DNA of 64,000 nt from Mycolicibacterium litorale (GCF_010731695.1 NZ_AP022586.1:1488001-1552000), one strand, 5' to 3'. Numbered from the stretch's first letter, positions 16,551 through 24,957 are shown. The notes: generated by a model from the letters alone, not told the origin. Program-made: numbers and translations.

Positions 16551-17024
16551 GTGCCGAAATTGAGCGCCGGTCTGCTGCTGTACCGGATCACGGACGGCGT
16601 CGTCGAGGTACTGCTCGGGCATCCGGGCGGCCCGTTCTGGGCGCGGCGCGACGATGGTGCGTGGTCGATACCCAAGGGCGAGTACACCGACGGCGAGGAT
16701 CCATGGGCCGCCGCGCAGCGGGAGTTCAGCGAGGAACTCGGGTCGACGGTCCCGCCCGGTGAGCCCGTGCGCCTGGAACAGGTCAAGCAGGCCGGGGGCA
16801 AGATCGTGACGGTGTTCGCCGTGCGCGGTGACCTGGACCCGGACACCGCGGTGAGCAACACCTTCACGCTCGAGTGGCCGAAGGGTTCCGGCAACCTCAG
16901 GGAGTTTCCCGAGATCGACCGGGTGGCCTGGTTTCCGGTGGCGGCGGCGCGGACGAGGCTGCTGGCCGGTCAGGTACCTGTGCTCGATCAGCTGTTGAGA
17001 CACGTTGGCGCAGAACGCGAGTAG
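16551..17024 (+). CDS. NUDIX hydrolase
   Basis: The 157-residue protein carries a complete Nudix box at about residues 43-65: G, five residues, E, seven residues, REFSEELGS. It follows ARRDDGAWSIPKG, as in the diadenosine/dinucleoside polyphosphate-type group often annotated as NTP pyrophosphohydrolases. Catalytic Glu residues are present. GTG 16551 starts the domain directly. The last 128 bp are also covered by the C-terminal tail of the converging gene on the minus strand. The substrate is unknown. Confidence 0.88.
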   Translation: MPKLSAGLLLYRITDGVVEVLLGHPGGPFWARRDDGAWSIPKGEYTDGEDPWAAAQREFSEELGSTVPPGEPVRLEQVKQAGGKIVTVFAVRGDLDPDTAVSNTFTLEWPKGSGNLREFPEIDRVAWFPVAAARTRLLAGQVPVLDQLLRHVGAERE

Positions 17025-17460
17025 GTGAGAGGTCGATCGCGTTGACGGTCAGCGCGCGACCGTGGAACCGCCATCCCGCCGGGGTGCGCCGGTATTCGTC
17101 GTCATAACGCAGATGCCACACGACGTCGCTGACCTCACCGTCGGTGACGCTCCAGTGGTGCGCGATGCAGGTGATCCGGCCCAGGGCGTATCCGGGATCG
17201 GAGGTGTCGGCGTACACCTCACCGACGATGGCGTGCTCGGTGCGCTCCACGCCGGACAGCGCCGCCATCGCGTCGCGGACACCGTCGTGGCCGTGCAGGT
17301 GCCGCTCGGGTTCCAGGATCCGCGGGGGATCGGGCAGCCGCAGCTCGGCGGTCTCGGTGAACAGCCGCACCACGTCCTCGAAACGGCGGTCGTCGACGGC
17401 GGCGGCGTAGAGGTGCACCAGGTCGGCCACCGCAAGACGGTCGGCGGGGGTCAGGCTCAC
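16897..17460 (-). CDS. SnoaL/NTF2-like protein with disordered C-terminal tail
   Basis: The 187-residue product has an NTF2-fold domain over residues 5-150: TPADRLAVADLVHLYAAAVD, FEDVVRLFTETAELRLPD, EHAIVGEVYAD and a final WRFHGRALTVNAI strand. The final 35 or so residues are Pro/Arg/Ser-rich and run 128 bp into the converging NUDIX gene, so they may be a fortuitous extension after a lost stop. The GTG start overlaps the stop of the LLM gene region in the GTGA form, making it the last gene... of a set in which the coding order on this strand is pknF, LLM enzyme, then this gene. Ligand unknown. Confidence 0.78.
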   Translation of the reverse strand: MSLTPADRLAVADLVHLYAAAVDDRRFEDVVRLFTETAELRLPDPPRILEPERHLHGHDGVRDAMAALSGVERTEHAIVGEVYADTSDPGYALGRITCIAHHWSVTDGEVSDVVWHLRYDDEYRRTPAGWRFHGRALTVNAIDLSPTRVLRQRVSTADRAQVPDRPAASSAPPPPETRPPGRSRETP

Positions 17461-18332
17461 GAGATCAGCCCCAATCGCTGAGCGCACGCCGACACCACGT
17501 CGGTGGCCTCCTCGAGCGCGGTGACCGGCGGCATCGCCAGAATCGCCCGGTGGGCGCCGAGATCCGCGAGCTTCTCCGCACGCCCCTGGTCGATCTTGGC
17601 GACCATGTGCCCGAGCGACAGTTCGAGCGCATTGGGGTCGCGACCGGATTCTGTTGCGGCGGAACGCATCCGGGACACCAGGCCGGCGAGCTCGGCGCCG
17701 GCGACGCCCAGTGGCTGGAAGCCGTCACCGAAGCGGCCCGCGCGTCTGGCGGCGGCCCTGCTGTGTCCGCCGATGTGAATCGGTATGCGGGCCGCCGGTT
17801 TCGGGTAGGACATCGCATGGTCGAAGTCGAAGAACTTCCCGTGAAAGCTCGCGCCGTTCGGGGTGTCGGCCCAGAGCGTCCGCAGCACCTGGATCTGTTC
17901 GTCGGCGCGGGCGCCGCGGGTGGCGAAGTCGGCGCCGCACGCCCGCAGTTCCTCGGCGAGCCACCCGGTCCCGACCGCCAGTCGCACCCGGCCGCCCGAC
18001 AACGCGTCGACCGTCGCCACCCGCTTGGCGAGCACGACCGGGTGGTGGTTGGGCAGCACCAGCACCCCGGTGGCCAGAACCAGGCGTTCGGTGTGGGCGG
18101 CGAGGAATGCCAGCAGATCCAGCGGATCGGGGACCGGGGTGTCGGCGGTGAGTTCGACCCGCCCGGACGCGTCGTACGGGTAGACGCTGGCGTACTGCGT
18201 CATCAGCACCGTGTGCTCGACCACGACGATCGACTCGAAACCGCATGCCTCCAGATGCCGCGCGAACTCCGCCATCCAGGCCGGGTCGGCGGTGACGCCG
18301 CCGGCGACCGGCGCGACCACGGCGTACTTCAC
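17457..18332 (-). CDS. LLM-class F420-dependent oxidoreductase
   Basis: The 291-residue protein is a luciferase-like monooxygenase family member of the F420-dependent mycobacterial subgroup. It has [62 protein letters not shown] and [16 protein letters not shown]. The GTG start (18330-18332) overlaps the pknF stop by 4 nt, and its stop overlaps the next gene's GTG by 4 nt, so the three genes form a tightly coupled operon. It should use F420H2 (or FMN) to reduce or oxidise a small molecule; the substrate cannot be read from sequence. Pairing with a Ser/Thr kinase is noteworthy. Confidence 0.9.
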   Translation of the reverse strand: MKYAVVAPVAGGVTADPAWMAEFARHLEACGFESIVVVEHTVLMTQYASVYPYDASGRVELTADTPVPDPLDLLAFLAAHTERLVLATGVLVLPNHHPVVLAKRVATVDALSGGRVRLAVGTGWLAEELRACGADFATRGARADEQIQVLRTLWADTPNGASFHGKFFDFDHAMSYPKPAARIPIHIGGHSRAAARRAGRFGDGFQPLGVAGAELAGLVSRMRSAATESGRDPNALELSLGHMVAKIDQGRAEKLADLGAHRAILAMPPVTALEEATDVVSACAQRLGLIS

Positions 18333-19741
18333 GGGAACGGCACTCCGTTGCTGCGCCGGATCGCCTCGCGGCATTCCGGGCGGGTCAACCCGGTCTGCTG
18401 CATGCACACCCGCACCGGGGACTCCTCGGCGAACGGCAGCACCTCTTCGGTGGGCGCTGGTGTCACCGTGGGTTCCGGGACGTCGCCGGGAGTCAACGAC
18501 CAGATGGAAGCGCCGGTGCTCTGCAGGGTTTCGCAGTACGCGGTGGTGCCGTCGGCCGTGGTCGAGGTGGTGCCCACCGGTGCGCAGTTCGCGCCGACGA
18601 CGGCGGGCGGCGGGGGAGCCGCGGTGGGAGGCGTCGTGATGGGAGGCGTCGTGATGGGAGGCGTCGTGATGGGAGGCGTCGTGGTTGGAGGCGGCGGAGC
18701 GGGTGCGCTGGAGGTGGCGGTTCCGGCGGCGGCGGGTCGCTCGTCGTCGGCCCGGCGGAACTCGGTCACCGCCACGGCGACGGCCACCACCAACAGGACG
18801 GCCAGCACCGCCGGGATCAGCACCGCGGGCCGCAGCAGCGACCGGCGCGCGGGTGCGGGCGCGGCGGCGGGCAGCCACTGCTCGGTGGCGCCGGGATCGG
18901 CCCCGGCGAGGCGATGGGCCAAGGCCCGGGCGAAATCCGCACACCGTTCGAAGCGGTCCTTCGGGTCCTTGGCCAGCGCACGGGCGAACACCGGGTCCGC
19001 CGCGGCCAGTTCCGTGCGGTGCACGCCCGGTCCGGGCGGCGCCGCGGACAGGTGCTGGCTGATCACCACCGCCGGATTGGCATGGGCGAAGGGAGGCTCA
19101 CCGGTGAGCAGGTGGAAGGCCGTGGCGGCCAACGCGTACTGGTCGGCCCGCCCGTCGAGTTCACCGCCCATCAGCTGCTCCGGTGCGGCATACGACACCG
19201 TGCCGACGGTCATGTTGGTGGCGGTGAGCCCGCTGATGTCGTTGACCCAGCGGGCGATGCCGAAGTCCGCCAACAGAATTCGCTCCTCACCGGAGCCGGG
19301 GCGGGCCAGCAGGATGTTGGCGGGCTTGACATCGCGGTGCAGCAGGCCGCGCTGATGGGCGTAGTCGAGGGCGTCTGCGACCGCCCGCACGATCGCGACC
19401 ACCTCGGTCGGCGGCAAACCGGTCCGGTGGCTGTCCCGCAACAGTTGCGCGGCGTCGGTGCCCTCCACGTAATCCATGGAGATCCAGATCTGACCGTCGT
19501 ACTCGCCGCGGTCGTGGACGCCGACGATGTGCGGATGCCACAGCGTCGCGGCGATATCGGCTTCCCGGTTGAACCGCTCTCGGTACTCGTCGTCCGCTGA
19601 TACGGTCGCGGGCAGCACCTTCAGCGCGTCTCGCCGGGGCAACCGGGGATGCTGGGCGAGGTAGACCTCGCCCATGCCGCCGGTCCCCAGCAGTCGCACG
19701 ATGGTGTAACCCGCGAACGTCGCCCCCTCGGCCAACGGCAT
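18329..19741 (-). CDS. pknF: membrane Ser/Thr protein kinase PknF
   Basis: The 470-residue receptor-like kinase has a Hanks domain (about 10-280): [12 protein letters not shown]-binding Lys41, HRD with Asp138 in [16 protein letters not shown] 160-162, activation-loop Thr residues (174-179) and APEQ. A single transmembrane helix lies at about 305-327, then a Pro/Thr linker containing an ITTPP repeat (about 356-373). The extracytoplasmic C-terminus has cysteines, including [22 protein letters not shown], which closely resembles M. tuberculosis PknF. In M. tuberculosis pknF precedes the FHA-ABC transporter Rv1747; here it instead leads an LLM enzyme and an NTF2 protein. Confidence 0.88.
   Translation of the reverse strand: MPLAEGATFAGYTIVRLLGTGGMGEVYLAQHPRLPRRDALKVLPATVSADDEYRERFNREADIAATLWHPHIVGVHDRGEYDGQIWISMDYVEGTDAAQLLRDSHRTGLPPTEVVAIVRAVADALDYAHQRGLLHRDVKPANILLARPGSGEERILLADFGIARWVNDISGLTATNMTVGTVSYAAPEQLMGGELDGRADQYALAATAFHLLTGEPPFAHANPAVVISQHLSAAPPGPGVHRTELAAADPVFARALAKDPKDRFERCADFARALAHRLAGADPGATEQWLPAAAPAPARRSLLRPAVLIPAVLAVLLVVAVAVAVTEFRRADDERPAAAGTATSSAPAPPPPTTTPPITTPPITTPPITTPPTAAPPPPAVVGANCAPVGTTSTTADGTTAYCETLQSTGASIWSLTPGDVPEPTVTPAPTEEVLPFAEESPVRVCMQQTGLTRPECREAIRRSNGVPFP
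18626..18685 (+). repeat. 15-bp in-frame tandem repeat (4 copies) in pknF linker
   Basis: The unit gggaggcgtcgtgat starts at 18626, 18641, 18656 and 18671, the last copy differing near its end. Read on the minus strand it encodes repeated Ile-Thr-Thr-Pro-Pro in the extracellular linker just outside the membrane. The near-identity of copies indicates recent slippage expansion; copy number probably varies between strains. Confidence 0.9.
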
Positions 19742-19811
19742 GGCGCGATAGTACAGATCGGCGTTGGCGGGTGGGCGAAGGTCGACGACGACACGAGCGA
19801 AGGGCAGGTCC

Positions 19812-20156
19812 GTGGCAACGGTTCACGTGGGCGGGCAACCGCTACCGGGCACATTCACCAACCACTTCCTGGCGCACCTGCAGGTGGCCACGGCGGCGCG
19901 GTTCGCCTCCGGGAAGGGGTTCTTCCTCACCACCACCGATGCGGGCGACGACGGCACCGAACGGACGGTGAGCCACTGGCTCCACCCCGGCCTGCCGGTC
20001 AGCTTCGCCTTCGACGTCTCCGACGGGTCGGGTGGGCGGGTGGCGCCAGAAGCGCTGCAGGCCAACGAGATCCAGGAGATCACCGCGGCCATGGACACGC
20101 CCAACGGCGTCCGCGGCAGCGACGGCCTGTGGTGGCCGTTCACCGAAGGGTCGTAG
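19812..20156 (+). CDS. small conserved actinobacterial protein (LAHLQ-motif family)
   Basis: The 114-residue product starts with GTG 19812 after AAGGGCAGG. It contains [24 protein letters not shown] and [18 protein letters not shown]. This matches a short family common in actinobacteria in which a F-x-x-x-x-LAHLQ helix is followed by R-type and HP/PL-type strands; I believe it corresponds to DUF7882 but cannot confirm the number. It is divergent from pknF (starts about 70 bp apart) and convergent with the ferredoxin reductase. Function unknown. Confidence 0.65.
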   Translation: MATVHVGGQPLPGTFTNHFLAHLQVATAARFASGKGFFLTTTDAGDDGTERTVSHWLHPGLPVSFAFDVSDGSGGRVAPEALQANEIQEITAAMDTPNGVRGSDGLWWPFTEGS

Positions 20157-20159
20157 CCG

Positions 20160-21260
20160 CTACAGCTCGAGCGTCAGGGTGCGGCCCTCGGCGGCACGCG
20201 ACACGCAGGTCAGCATCATGCCCGCCTCCCGCTCCGGGTCGGTGAGCAGCGTGTCGCGGTGCTCGACGGTCCCGTCGAGCACTCTTGTCCGGCACGTACC
20301 GCAGAAGCCCTGCCGGCACGAGTAGGGAGCGTGCACACCGGATCGGCGCAGCGCGCTCAGCAGGCTCTCGTCCGCGGCGACCGGCACCGTCACCCCCGTC
20401 GACGCGATCGACACCGCAAACGGCGCGCCGTCGACGACCGGCGGGGCGGCGAACCGCTCGTAGTGGAGTTCCACCCCGTCGCGCCCGACGAGTGCCGAGC
20501 GCACCGCGGTCAGCAACGGCGCCGGTCCGCATGCGTACACCGTCGTTCCGTCCGGGCAGTCGCCGAGCAGATCGGCGGCCGAGGGCACACCGCTGACGTC
20601 GTCGGTGCGGATCCGAACCCGGTCGCCGTAGCCCGCCACCTCGTCGAGGAACGGCAGGCTGGGGCGGTTGCGGCCGGTGTAGACCATCGTCCACGGCACG
20701 GAGAGCCGCGCCGCCGGCGCGAGCATCGGCAGGATGGGCGTGATGCCGATACCGCCGGCGACGAAGTGCAGCCGCTGCGCGGGGGACCCGTAACCGGGCA
20801 GGGTGAGCGGAAAAGCGTTGCGGGGCCCGTGTGTTGCGACGGTCGCGCCCGGCGTCAGCTGCTCGTGCACTTCGCGCGAACCGCCCCCGCCGTCGGGGAT
20901 GCGGCGCACCGCTATTCGGTAGTGGTCCCGCACCGCGGGGTCGCCGCACAGCGAGTACTGCCGGATCCGCCCGCTGGGCAGGTGCACGTCGAGGTGGGCT
21001 CCGGGATGCCAGACCGGGAGCGGGTCCGGGCCTGCGGCCGTGAGCGTGAGTGCGACGACGTCGTCGGCGACCAGTCGGCGGTCGGTGACGGTGAGCGGGA
21101 TGAGCTCGTCGCGTGCCGCCGGCTCGGAGATGTCGCGGACGCGGCCCGACAGCGCCCAGAGCGCGGAGATGGCGGTGTCGGCAAGGCCGATCGACAGGTC
21201 GTGGCGCAGCCGGCCGAACGCGCTGGGCGGGGCCTGCCGGAACCGGTCGAGCAGGGGCAT
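20160..21260 (-). CDS. ferredoxin-NAD(P) reductase with C-terminal plant-type [2Fe-2S] domain
   Basis: The 366-residue protein has a phthalate-dioxygenase-reductase-like layout. The flavin-binding barrel has RQYSLCGDP (about 99-107), the nucleotide-binding domain has FVAGGIGITPILPM and VYACGPAPLL, and a C-terminal ferredoxin domain carries the C-x4-C-x2-C cluster in YSCRQGFCGTCRT plus a final Cys in LTCVSRA. It moves electrons from NAD(P)H through FMN/FAD to an iron-sulfur cluster and a partner oxygenase or hydrolase. ATG 21260 shares one base with the stop of the upstream PF10118 gene (TGATG), so the two are translationally coupled and probably work together. Confidence 0.9.
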   Translation of the reverse strand: MPLLDRFRQAPPSAFGRLRHDLSIGLADTAISALWALSGRVRDISEPAARDELIPLTVTDRRLVADDVVALTLTAAGPDPLPVWHPGAHLDVHLPSGRIRQYSLCGDPAVRDHYRIAVRRIPDGGGGSREVHEQLTPGATVATHGPRNAFPLTLPGYGSPAQRLHFVAGGIGITPILPMLAPAARLSVPWTMVYTGRNRPSLPFLDEVAGYGDRVRIRTDDVSGVPSAADLLGDCPDGTTVYACGPAPLLTAVRSALVGRDGVELHYERFAAPPVVDGAPFAVSIASTGVTVPVAADESLLSALRRSGVHAPYSCRQGFCGTCRTRVLDGTVEHRDTLLTDPEREAGMMLTCVSRAAEGRTLTLEL

Positions 21261-22159
21261 CAGAGGTGCGCGGCCCGCGCCGCCGGGGAGCTGGCCAGGT
21301 AGGCGACCGCCTGCGCCGTCGACCCCATCTCCTCAGGGGAGAAACCGGGCCGGAAGTACATCAATGTGTTGGCGCCGAACAACTTCCGGTATCGCGGCAG
21401 CAGGCCGAGCTTGGAATCGCGCATCCGGAGCCGGTTGAACCGCCACCACCCGATATCGGTGTTCGGGTCCGCCTTGACCAGATACCAGGCGGCGCGCTGG
21501 AAGAACACGAAGATCATCACGACGGCGATGGACATGGCCCGGATCCGGTCGAGGTAGCTGTCGTGGAAGTACACCGCGACGTCGTGGGCCACACTGCGGT
21601 GTTCGACTTCCTCGCTGCCGTGCCACCGGAACAGGTCGACCATCGTGGGATCGGCCCCGAAGTCGTCCCACGCGCAGTTCAAGGCGAAGTCACCCATCAC
21701 CGCGGTGTAGTGCTCGATGGCGGCGATCAGCCACAGCCGGTCACACAGGTGGTTGAGTCTGCGTTTCGGATCGGTCGAGGTGCTCGGGGCCAGCATCCTG
21801 GTGAACACGTACTCGATCTGGTCGAGCACGGGCGCGGGATCGATGCCGTGGGTCTCGAGGTAGGAGTGCAGCACCTGGTCGTGGACGTCGGCGTGGGTTG
21901 CTTCTTGGCCGATGAAACCCCGCATGTCGTCGGCGAGTCTCGGATCTTTCACCAGGGGCAGCGCCTCGTTGAAGGTGTCGACGAACCAGCGTTCCGCAGC
22001 AGGCAGCACGATGTTGAGCAGGCTCACGACGTTCGACGCGACCGGGTGGCCCGGAATCCAGTGCAGGCCGACACCCTCGACGTCGAAGGCCACCTTGCGG
22101 GCCTGGATCTGGACCGGTCCCGGATCGATCTCCACATCGAAGCGGCGTGGTCGCAACAT
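21260..22159 (-). CDS. PF10118-type predicted metal-dependent hydrolase / diiron-like protein
   Basis: The 299-residue protein belongs to the PF10118 family. Conserved His/Glu-rich helices appear at GFIGQEATHADVHDQVLHSY, LIAAIEHYTAVMGDF and WHGSEEVEHRSVAHDVAVYF, with a spacing of Glu and His reminiscent of a ferritin-like diiron helical bundle. A hydrophobic stretch (about 205-225) follows. Although named a hydrolase, its constant pairing with a PDR-type reductase suggests a redox function such as hydroxylation or desaturation of a lipid. That is inference. It is the first gene of the two-gene operon. Confidence 0.85.
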   Translation of the reverse strand: MLRPRRFDVEIDPGPVQIQARKVAFDVEGVGLHWIPGHPVASNVVSLLNIVLPAAERWFVDTFNEALPLVKDPRLADDMRGFIGQEATHADVHDQVLHSYLETHGIDPAPVLDQIEYVFTRMLAPSTSTDPKRRLNHLCDRLWLIAAIEHYTAVMGDFALNCAWDDFGADPTMVDLFRWHGSEEVEHRSVAHDVAVYFHDSYLDRIRAMSIAVVMIFVFFQRAAWYLVKADPNTDIGWWRFNRLRMRDSKLGLLPRYRKLFGANTLMYFRPGFSPEEMGSTAQAVAYLASSPAARAAHL

Positions 22160-22252
22160 CGCACTCCTCCTGCTGCCGGCGACGCCCGAAGTCTACGACG
22201 ATAGGTGGGAACGCAGGTTTCGGCTAAGCCCGGGTTGTCAATACGACGTGCC

Positions 22253-23098
22253 ATGGCGGGGATCAGCGACGTTCTCGATTGGGCCAGACACCAGGTGTCG
22301 TCCCGGGTGCCGAAGGCGGACCTGGATCAGCGCGACGCCGACTACATCCGCGAGCAGTTGCCCGGCACGTGGTTGCTGGCATCGCTGTACTTCCGCGCGG
22401 ACGTGCGAGGTCTCGACCGCATCCCGCGCGAAGGTGCCGTGCTGCTGGTGGGCAACCACAGCGGCGGCAACATCCCGCCCGACACGTTCGTCTTCACCTT
22501 GGCCTTCTGCTCGTACTTCGGTGTCGAGCGGCCGTTCTACCAGCTCGCCCACAACCTCGTGGTGTCCGCGCCGGGGCTGGGCTGGCTGCGCAAGTTCGGC
22601 ACGGTCGCGGCCAACCACGACAACGCCCGGCTGGCCCTGGAGTCCGGTGCCGCGCTGCTGGTCTACCCGGGCGGCGACTACGAGGTGTTCCGGCCGTCGT
22701 GGGAACGCCACCGAGTCGACTTCGGTGGCCGCAAGGGGTACGTGCGGCTGGCCCGCGAGGCGGGCGTGCCGATCGTGCCCGTCGCCAGTGTCGGCGGTCA
22801 GGAGGCGGCGCTGTTCCTCGACCGCGGCCAGTGGCTGGCGCGGCTGCTGATGGTGGACAAGCTGGCGCGCTTGAAGAGTGTGCCGATCCTGCTGGCGCCG
22901 CCGTGGGGGCTGGTGATCAGCGACCTCATCCCGCGGCTGCCGCTGCCCACGAAGATCGTCATCGAGGTGCAGGAACCGATCGACGCCGCCGACATCGCCG
23001 ACGCCGACGACGACGTCATCAACGACAAGGTGGTCGCCAGCCTGCAGGGTGGGGTGGACAGGCTGGCCTCGGAGCGACGCTTCCCGGTGATCGGCTGA
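22253..23098 (+). CDS. PlsC-like acyltransferase (lysophospholipid/DAG acyltransferase superfamily)
   Basis: The roughly 281-residue protein carries the acyltransferase core. VGNHSGGNIPPD contains the catalytic His in an H-x7-D form rather than classical H-x4-D, a variant I have seen in a mycobacterial subfamily. Then come GVERPFYQLAH, LLVYPGGDYEVFRPSW and GVPIVPVASVGGQE. It likely acylates a glycerolipid or glycolipid at the membrane. ATG 22253 is chosen because GTG 22205 would leave only 45 bp to the divergent gene; both lack a strong ribosome site. It ends at TGA 23096-23098, which overlaps the first micro-ORF of a repeat chain. Confidence 0.83.
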   Translation: MAGISDVLDWARHQVSSRVPKADLDQRDADYIREQLPGTWLLASLYFRADVRGLDRIPREGAVLLVGNHSGGNIPPDTFVFTLAFCSYFGVERPFYQLAHNLVVSAPGLGWLRKFGTVAANHDNARLALESGAALLVYPGGDYEVFRPSWERHRVDFGGRKGYVRLAREAGVPIVPVASVGGQEAALFLDRGQWLARLLMVDKLARLKSVPILLAPPWGLVISDLIPRLPLPTKIVIEVQEPIDAADIADADDDVINDKVVASLQGGVDRLASERRFPVIG

Positions 23099-23187
23099 TG
23101 AGCGCTCGCGCGAAGAAGCGAGTGCCCTGATGAGCGCTCGCGCGAAGAAGCGAGTGCCCTGATGAGCGCTCGCGCGAAGAAGCGAGG
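23095..23187 (+). repeat. three 32-bp tandem repeats in intergenic junction
   Basis: Copies begin at 23095, 23127 and 23159; the first two are identical over 32 bp and the third diverges after 28 bp. Each contains a hairpin with CTCGC/GCGAG arms and an 8-nt loop, and an ATG overlapping a preceding TGA. The third copy ends in AGGAG, giving the ribosome site for ATG 23194. A related single element is seen at 51490. Confidence 0.92.
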
Positions 23188-23197
23188 AGATCGATGA
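23098..23197 (+). other. chain of three overlapping micro-ORFs coupling two genes
   Basis: TGA of the acyltransferase (23096-23098) overlaps ATG 23098, which encodes MSARAKKRVP and stops at 23128-23130. That stop overlaps ATG 23130 for a second MSARAKKRVP (stop 23160-23162), which overlaps ATG 23162 for MSARAKKRGDR (stop 23195-23197). The last stop overlaps ATG 23194 of the SRPBCC gene as ATGA. A ribosome could therefore terminate and restart four times without leaving the mRNA. Whether the basic peptides have any role, or only the coupling matters, is unknown. Confidence 0.6.
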
Positions 23198-23628
23198 GGC
23201 TCGAACGGCGGTGCGTCGTCGACGCCGACCGCGACACGGTGTGGAAGGTGGTCAGCAACCCGGACTGCTACCCGGAGTTCATGGCCAGCCTCGAGCGCTG
23301 GGAAACGGTGACCGAGGGCCCGGCCGACATCGGTTCCCGCTACACGGCGCACTGGAAGGTGGGTTCGGTCCCGATCGGCGGTGTGGTCGAGATCGTGGAG
23401 TTCGACCCGGGCCGCGACCTGGCGTGGATCGGCATCACCGGGGTGCCCATGCGGGGCCGCTTCCGGCTGCGGGACTGCAGCGACGGCCGCACCAAGGTCA
23501 CGTTCCGGCTGTCCTACGAGGCGCCGGGCGGGCTGCTGGGGCTGATCGCCGACCGGGTCGCGTCGCGTCAGGTGGGGCGCACCATGGGGGAGACCGTCAA
23601 GCGGCTCAAGGCGATGGTGGAGGGCTGA
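23194..23628 (+). CDS. SRPBCC/polyketide cyclase-like protein
   Basis: The 144-residue protein fits the START/SRPBCC ligand-binding fold. It has RRCVVDADRDTVWKVVSNPDCYPEFM at the N-terminus, central strands around VEIVEFDPGRDLAWIG, and a long C-terminal helix ending GRTMGETVKRLKAMVEG. Such proteins bind lipids or polyketides. ATG 23194 has AGGAG about 5 nt upstream, provided by the last repeat copy. It follows the acyltransferase through the micro-ORF chain, suggesting a shared lipid substrate. Confidence 0.82.
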   Translation: MRLERRCVVDADRDTVWKVVSNPDCYPEFMASLERWETVTEGPADIGSRYTAHWKVGSVPIGGVVEIVEFDPGRDLAWIGITGVPMRGRFRLRDCSDGRTKVTFRLSYEAPGGLLGLIADRVASRQVGRTMGETVKRLKAMVEG

Positions 23629-23636
23629 ACCCGCCC

Positions 23637-23662
23637 CGTTTCGCGGGTATCGGCGTGGGTAG
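23637..23662 (+). promoter_or_regulatory. possible SigF-like promoter upstream of SDR gene
   Basis: CGTTT (23637-23641) and GGGTAG (23657-23662) are spaced by 15 nt and lie 9 nt before ATG 23672, a leaderless arrangement. Each box has one mismatch to GGWWT/GGGTAY. Weak pattern evidence only. Confidence 0.22.
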
Positions 23663-23671
23663 TACGGCTGC

Positions 23672-24463
23672 ATGGCTCAAGCAACGAAGCTCGCGTTGGT
23701 CACCGGAGCGTCGACAGGGATCGGGTTCGAACTGGCCAGACAGTTCGCCCAGCACGGTTACGACCTGGTCGTCGCGGCCGACGAAGCGCAGATTCACGTT
23801 GCCGCGCAAGAACTCTCGGGAACCGGCCGGAAGGTGACGCCCGTCGAGGTGGACCTGAGGACCGAGGACGGCGTCGCCGGCCTGTACCAGCAGGCCACAG
23901 CGGACGGCCGCCGGCTGGATGCCGCGGCGATCAACGCGGGGATCGGCCGCGCGGGCCGGTTCGTCGACGGCGACCTGAACGAGGACCTCGCGATCGTCGA
24001 CCTCAACGTGCGGTCCACTGTGCACCTGGCGCGGCTGGTGCTGGGCGACATGGTCGACCGCGGCAGCGGGCGCGTGCTGTTCACGTCCTCGACCGTGGCC
24101 GCGATGCCCGGGTCGTACCAGAGCATCTACAACGCGTCGAAGTCCTTCGTGCAGAGCTTCGCCGAGGCGTTACACGACGAACTGCGCGACACCGGTGTCT
24201 CGGTCACCGCGCTGATGCCCGGACCCGTCGACACCGAGTTCTTCACCCGCGCCAAGATGCGCAACACCCCGGTCGGCGGTCCGCTGCCGAAGGACGACCC
24301 GGCCGATGTCGCCCGGCAGGGCTACGAGGCGTTGATGCGCGGCGATCGGAAGGTGGTCGCGTCGTCGCTGATGTCGAAGGCGCTGGGCGCGGCCAACACC
24401 GTGCTGCCCGACGCTGTCAAAGCGCGGCTCAACCGGCTGATCGCGCGGCCGATGGATCGCTGA
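23672..24463 (+). CDS. short-chain dehydrogenase/reductase
   Basis: The 263-residue classical SDR has the cofactor motif TGASTGIG at about residues 12-19, the structural motif NAG in AINAGIG, and catalytic Ser-Tyr-Lys in SSTVAAMPG...YNASK. The first acidic residue after beta-2 (AADEAQ) hints at NAD(H), though an Ala-Asp context is ambiguous. The C-terminal region with MPGPVDTEFF is typical of the DltE-like/short-chain group. The gene is convergent with a secreted-protein gene and stands alone. Substrate unknown. Confidence 0.88.
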   Translation: MAQATKLALVTGASTGIGFELARQFAQHGYDLVVAADEAQIHVAAQELSGTGRKVTPVEVDLRTEDGVAGLYQQATADGRRLDAAAINAGIGRAGRFVDGDLNEDLAIVDLNVRSTVHLARLVLGDMVDRGSGRVLFTSSTVAAMPGSYQSIYNASKSFVQSFAEALHDELRDTGVSVTALMPGPVDTEFFTRAKMRNTPVGGPLPKDDPADVARQGYEALMRGDRKVVASSLMSKALGAANTVLPDAVKARLNRLIARPMDR

Positions 24464-24466
24464 GGA

Positions 24467-24877
24467 TCAGCCCACCGGCGGCGGGGTGCCCGCACCGGGC
24501 GCGCCCTGGATCGGCACGATCGGGGTGGGCGTGACCGTGGTGATGCCGTTGGCGCCCACGGTGGGACCACCTGCGGGTTGTGTCGCCTTGAGCCGGTCGG
24601 CGGCCGCCTGGCTGCAGTCCAGCATCAGCAGCATCTTGCCCGCGGACGTGAGCTTCTGGGTGTCGACCAGGCAGCTGGCCTGCGGCAGGACGCTGCCGAA
24701 CGAGCCGCCGAAGGTGGCCTTCACGCCCTGGGCGCGCAGGATCTGCAGTGCCTTGTTGTACGGCTCTCCGACGACGTTGTAGCTGCCACCCGGCTGGGAC
24801 GCGGCCACACCGGAGCCGATCACGGCTGCCGCACCGGCGGCCAGCACTCCGGCGCCGAGCGTCACGAGCTTCTTCAC
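24467..24877 (-). CDS. small secreted mycobacterial protein, Pro-rich C-terminus
   Basis: The 136-residue product has a signal peptide (MKKLVTLGAGVLAAGAAAVIGSG, cleavage probably after AAS near residue 27). A folded part contains two cysteines (ASCLVD and MLDCSQ) likely joined by a disulfide, and the C-terminal tail is disordered and rich in Pro/Thr/Gly. ALQILRAQGVKATFGG resembles the short exported proteins that mycobacteria keep in many copies. No enzymatic domain is seen. Confidence 0.75.
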   Translation of the reverse strand: MKKLVTLGAGVLAAGAAAVIGSGVAASQPGGSYNVVGEPYNKALQILRAQGVKATFGGSFGSVLPQASCLVDTQKLTSAGKMLLMLDCSQAAADRLKATQPAGGPTVGANGITTVTPTPIVPIQGAPGAGTPPPVG

Positions 24878-24957
24878 ATGGCCTCCGTCGGTTGTGGTGC
24901 GGCTGCGAACATATCGCAGCAGTGACGAATGTGAAACCGGAGAACACGCCTCCGGCG

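Noticed and set aside
23095..23187. CRISPR-like array
   Set aside because: Copies abut with no spacers and are in phase with stop-start junctions; no cas genes are nearby.
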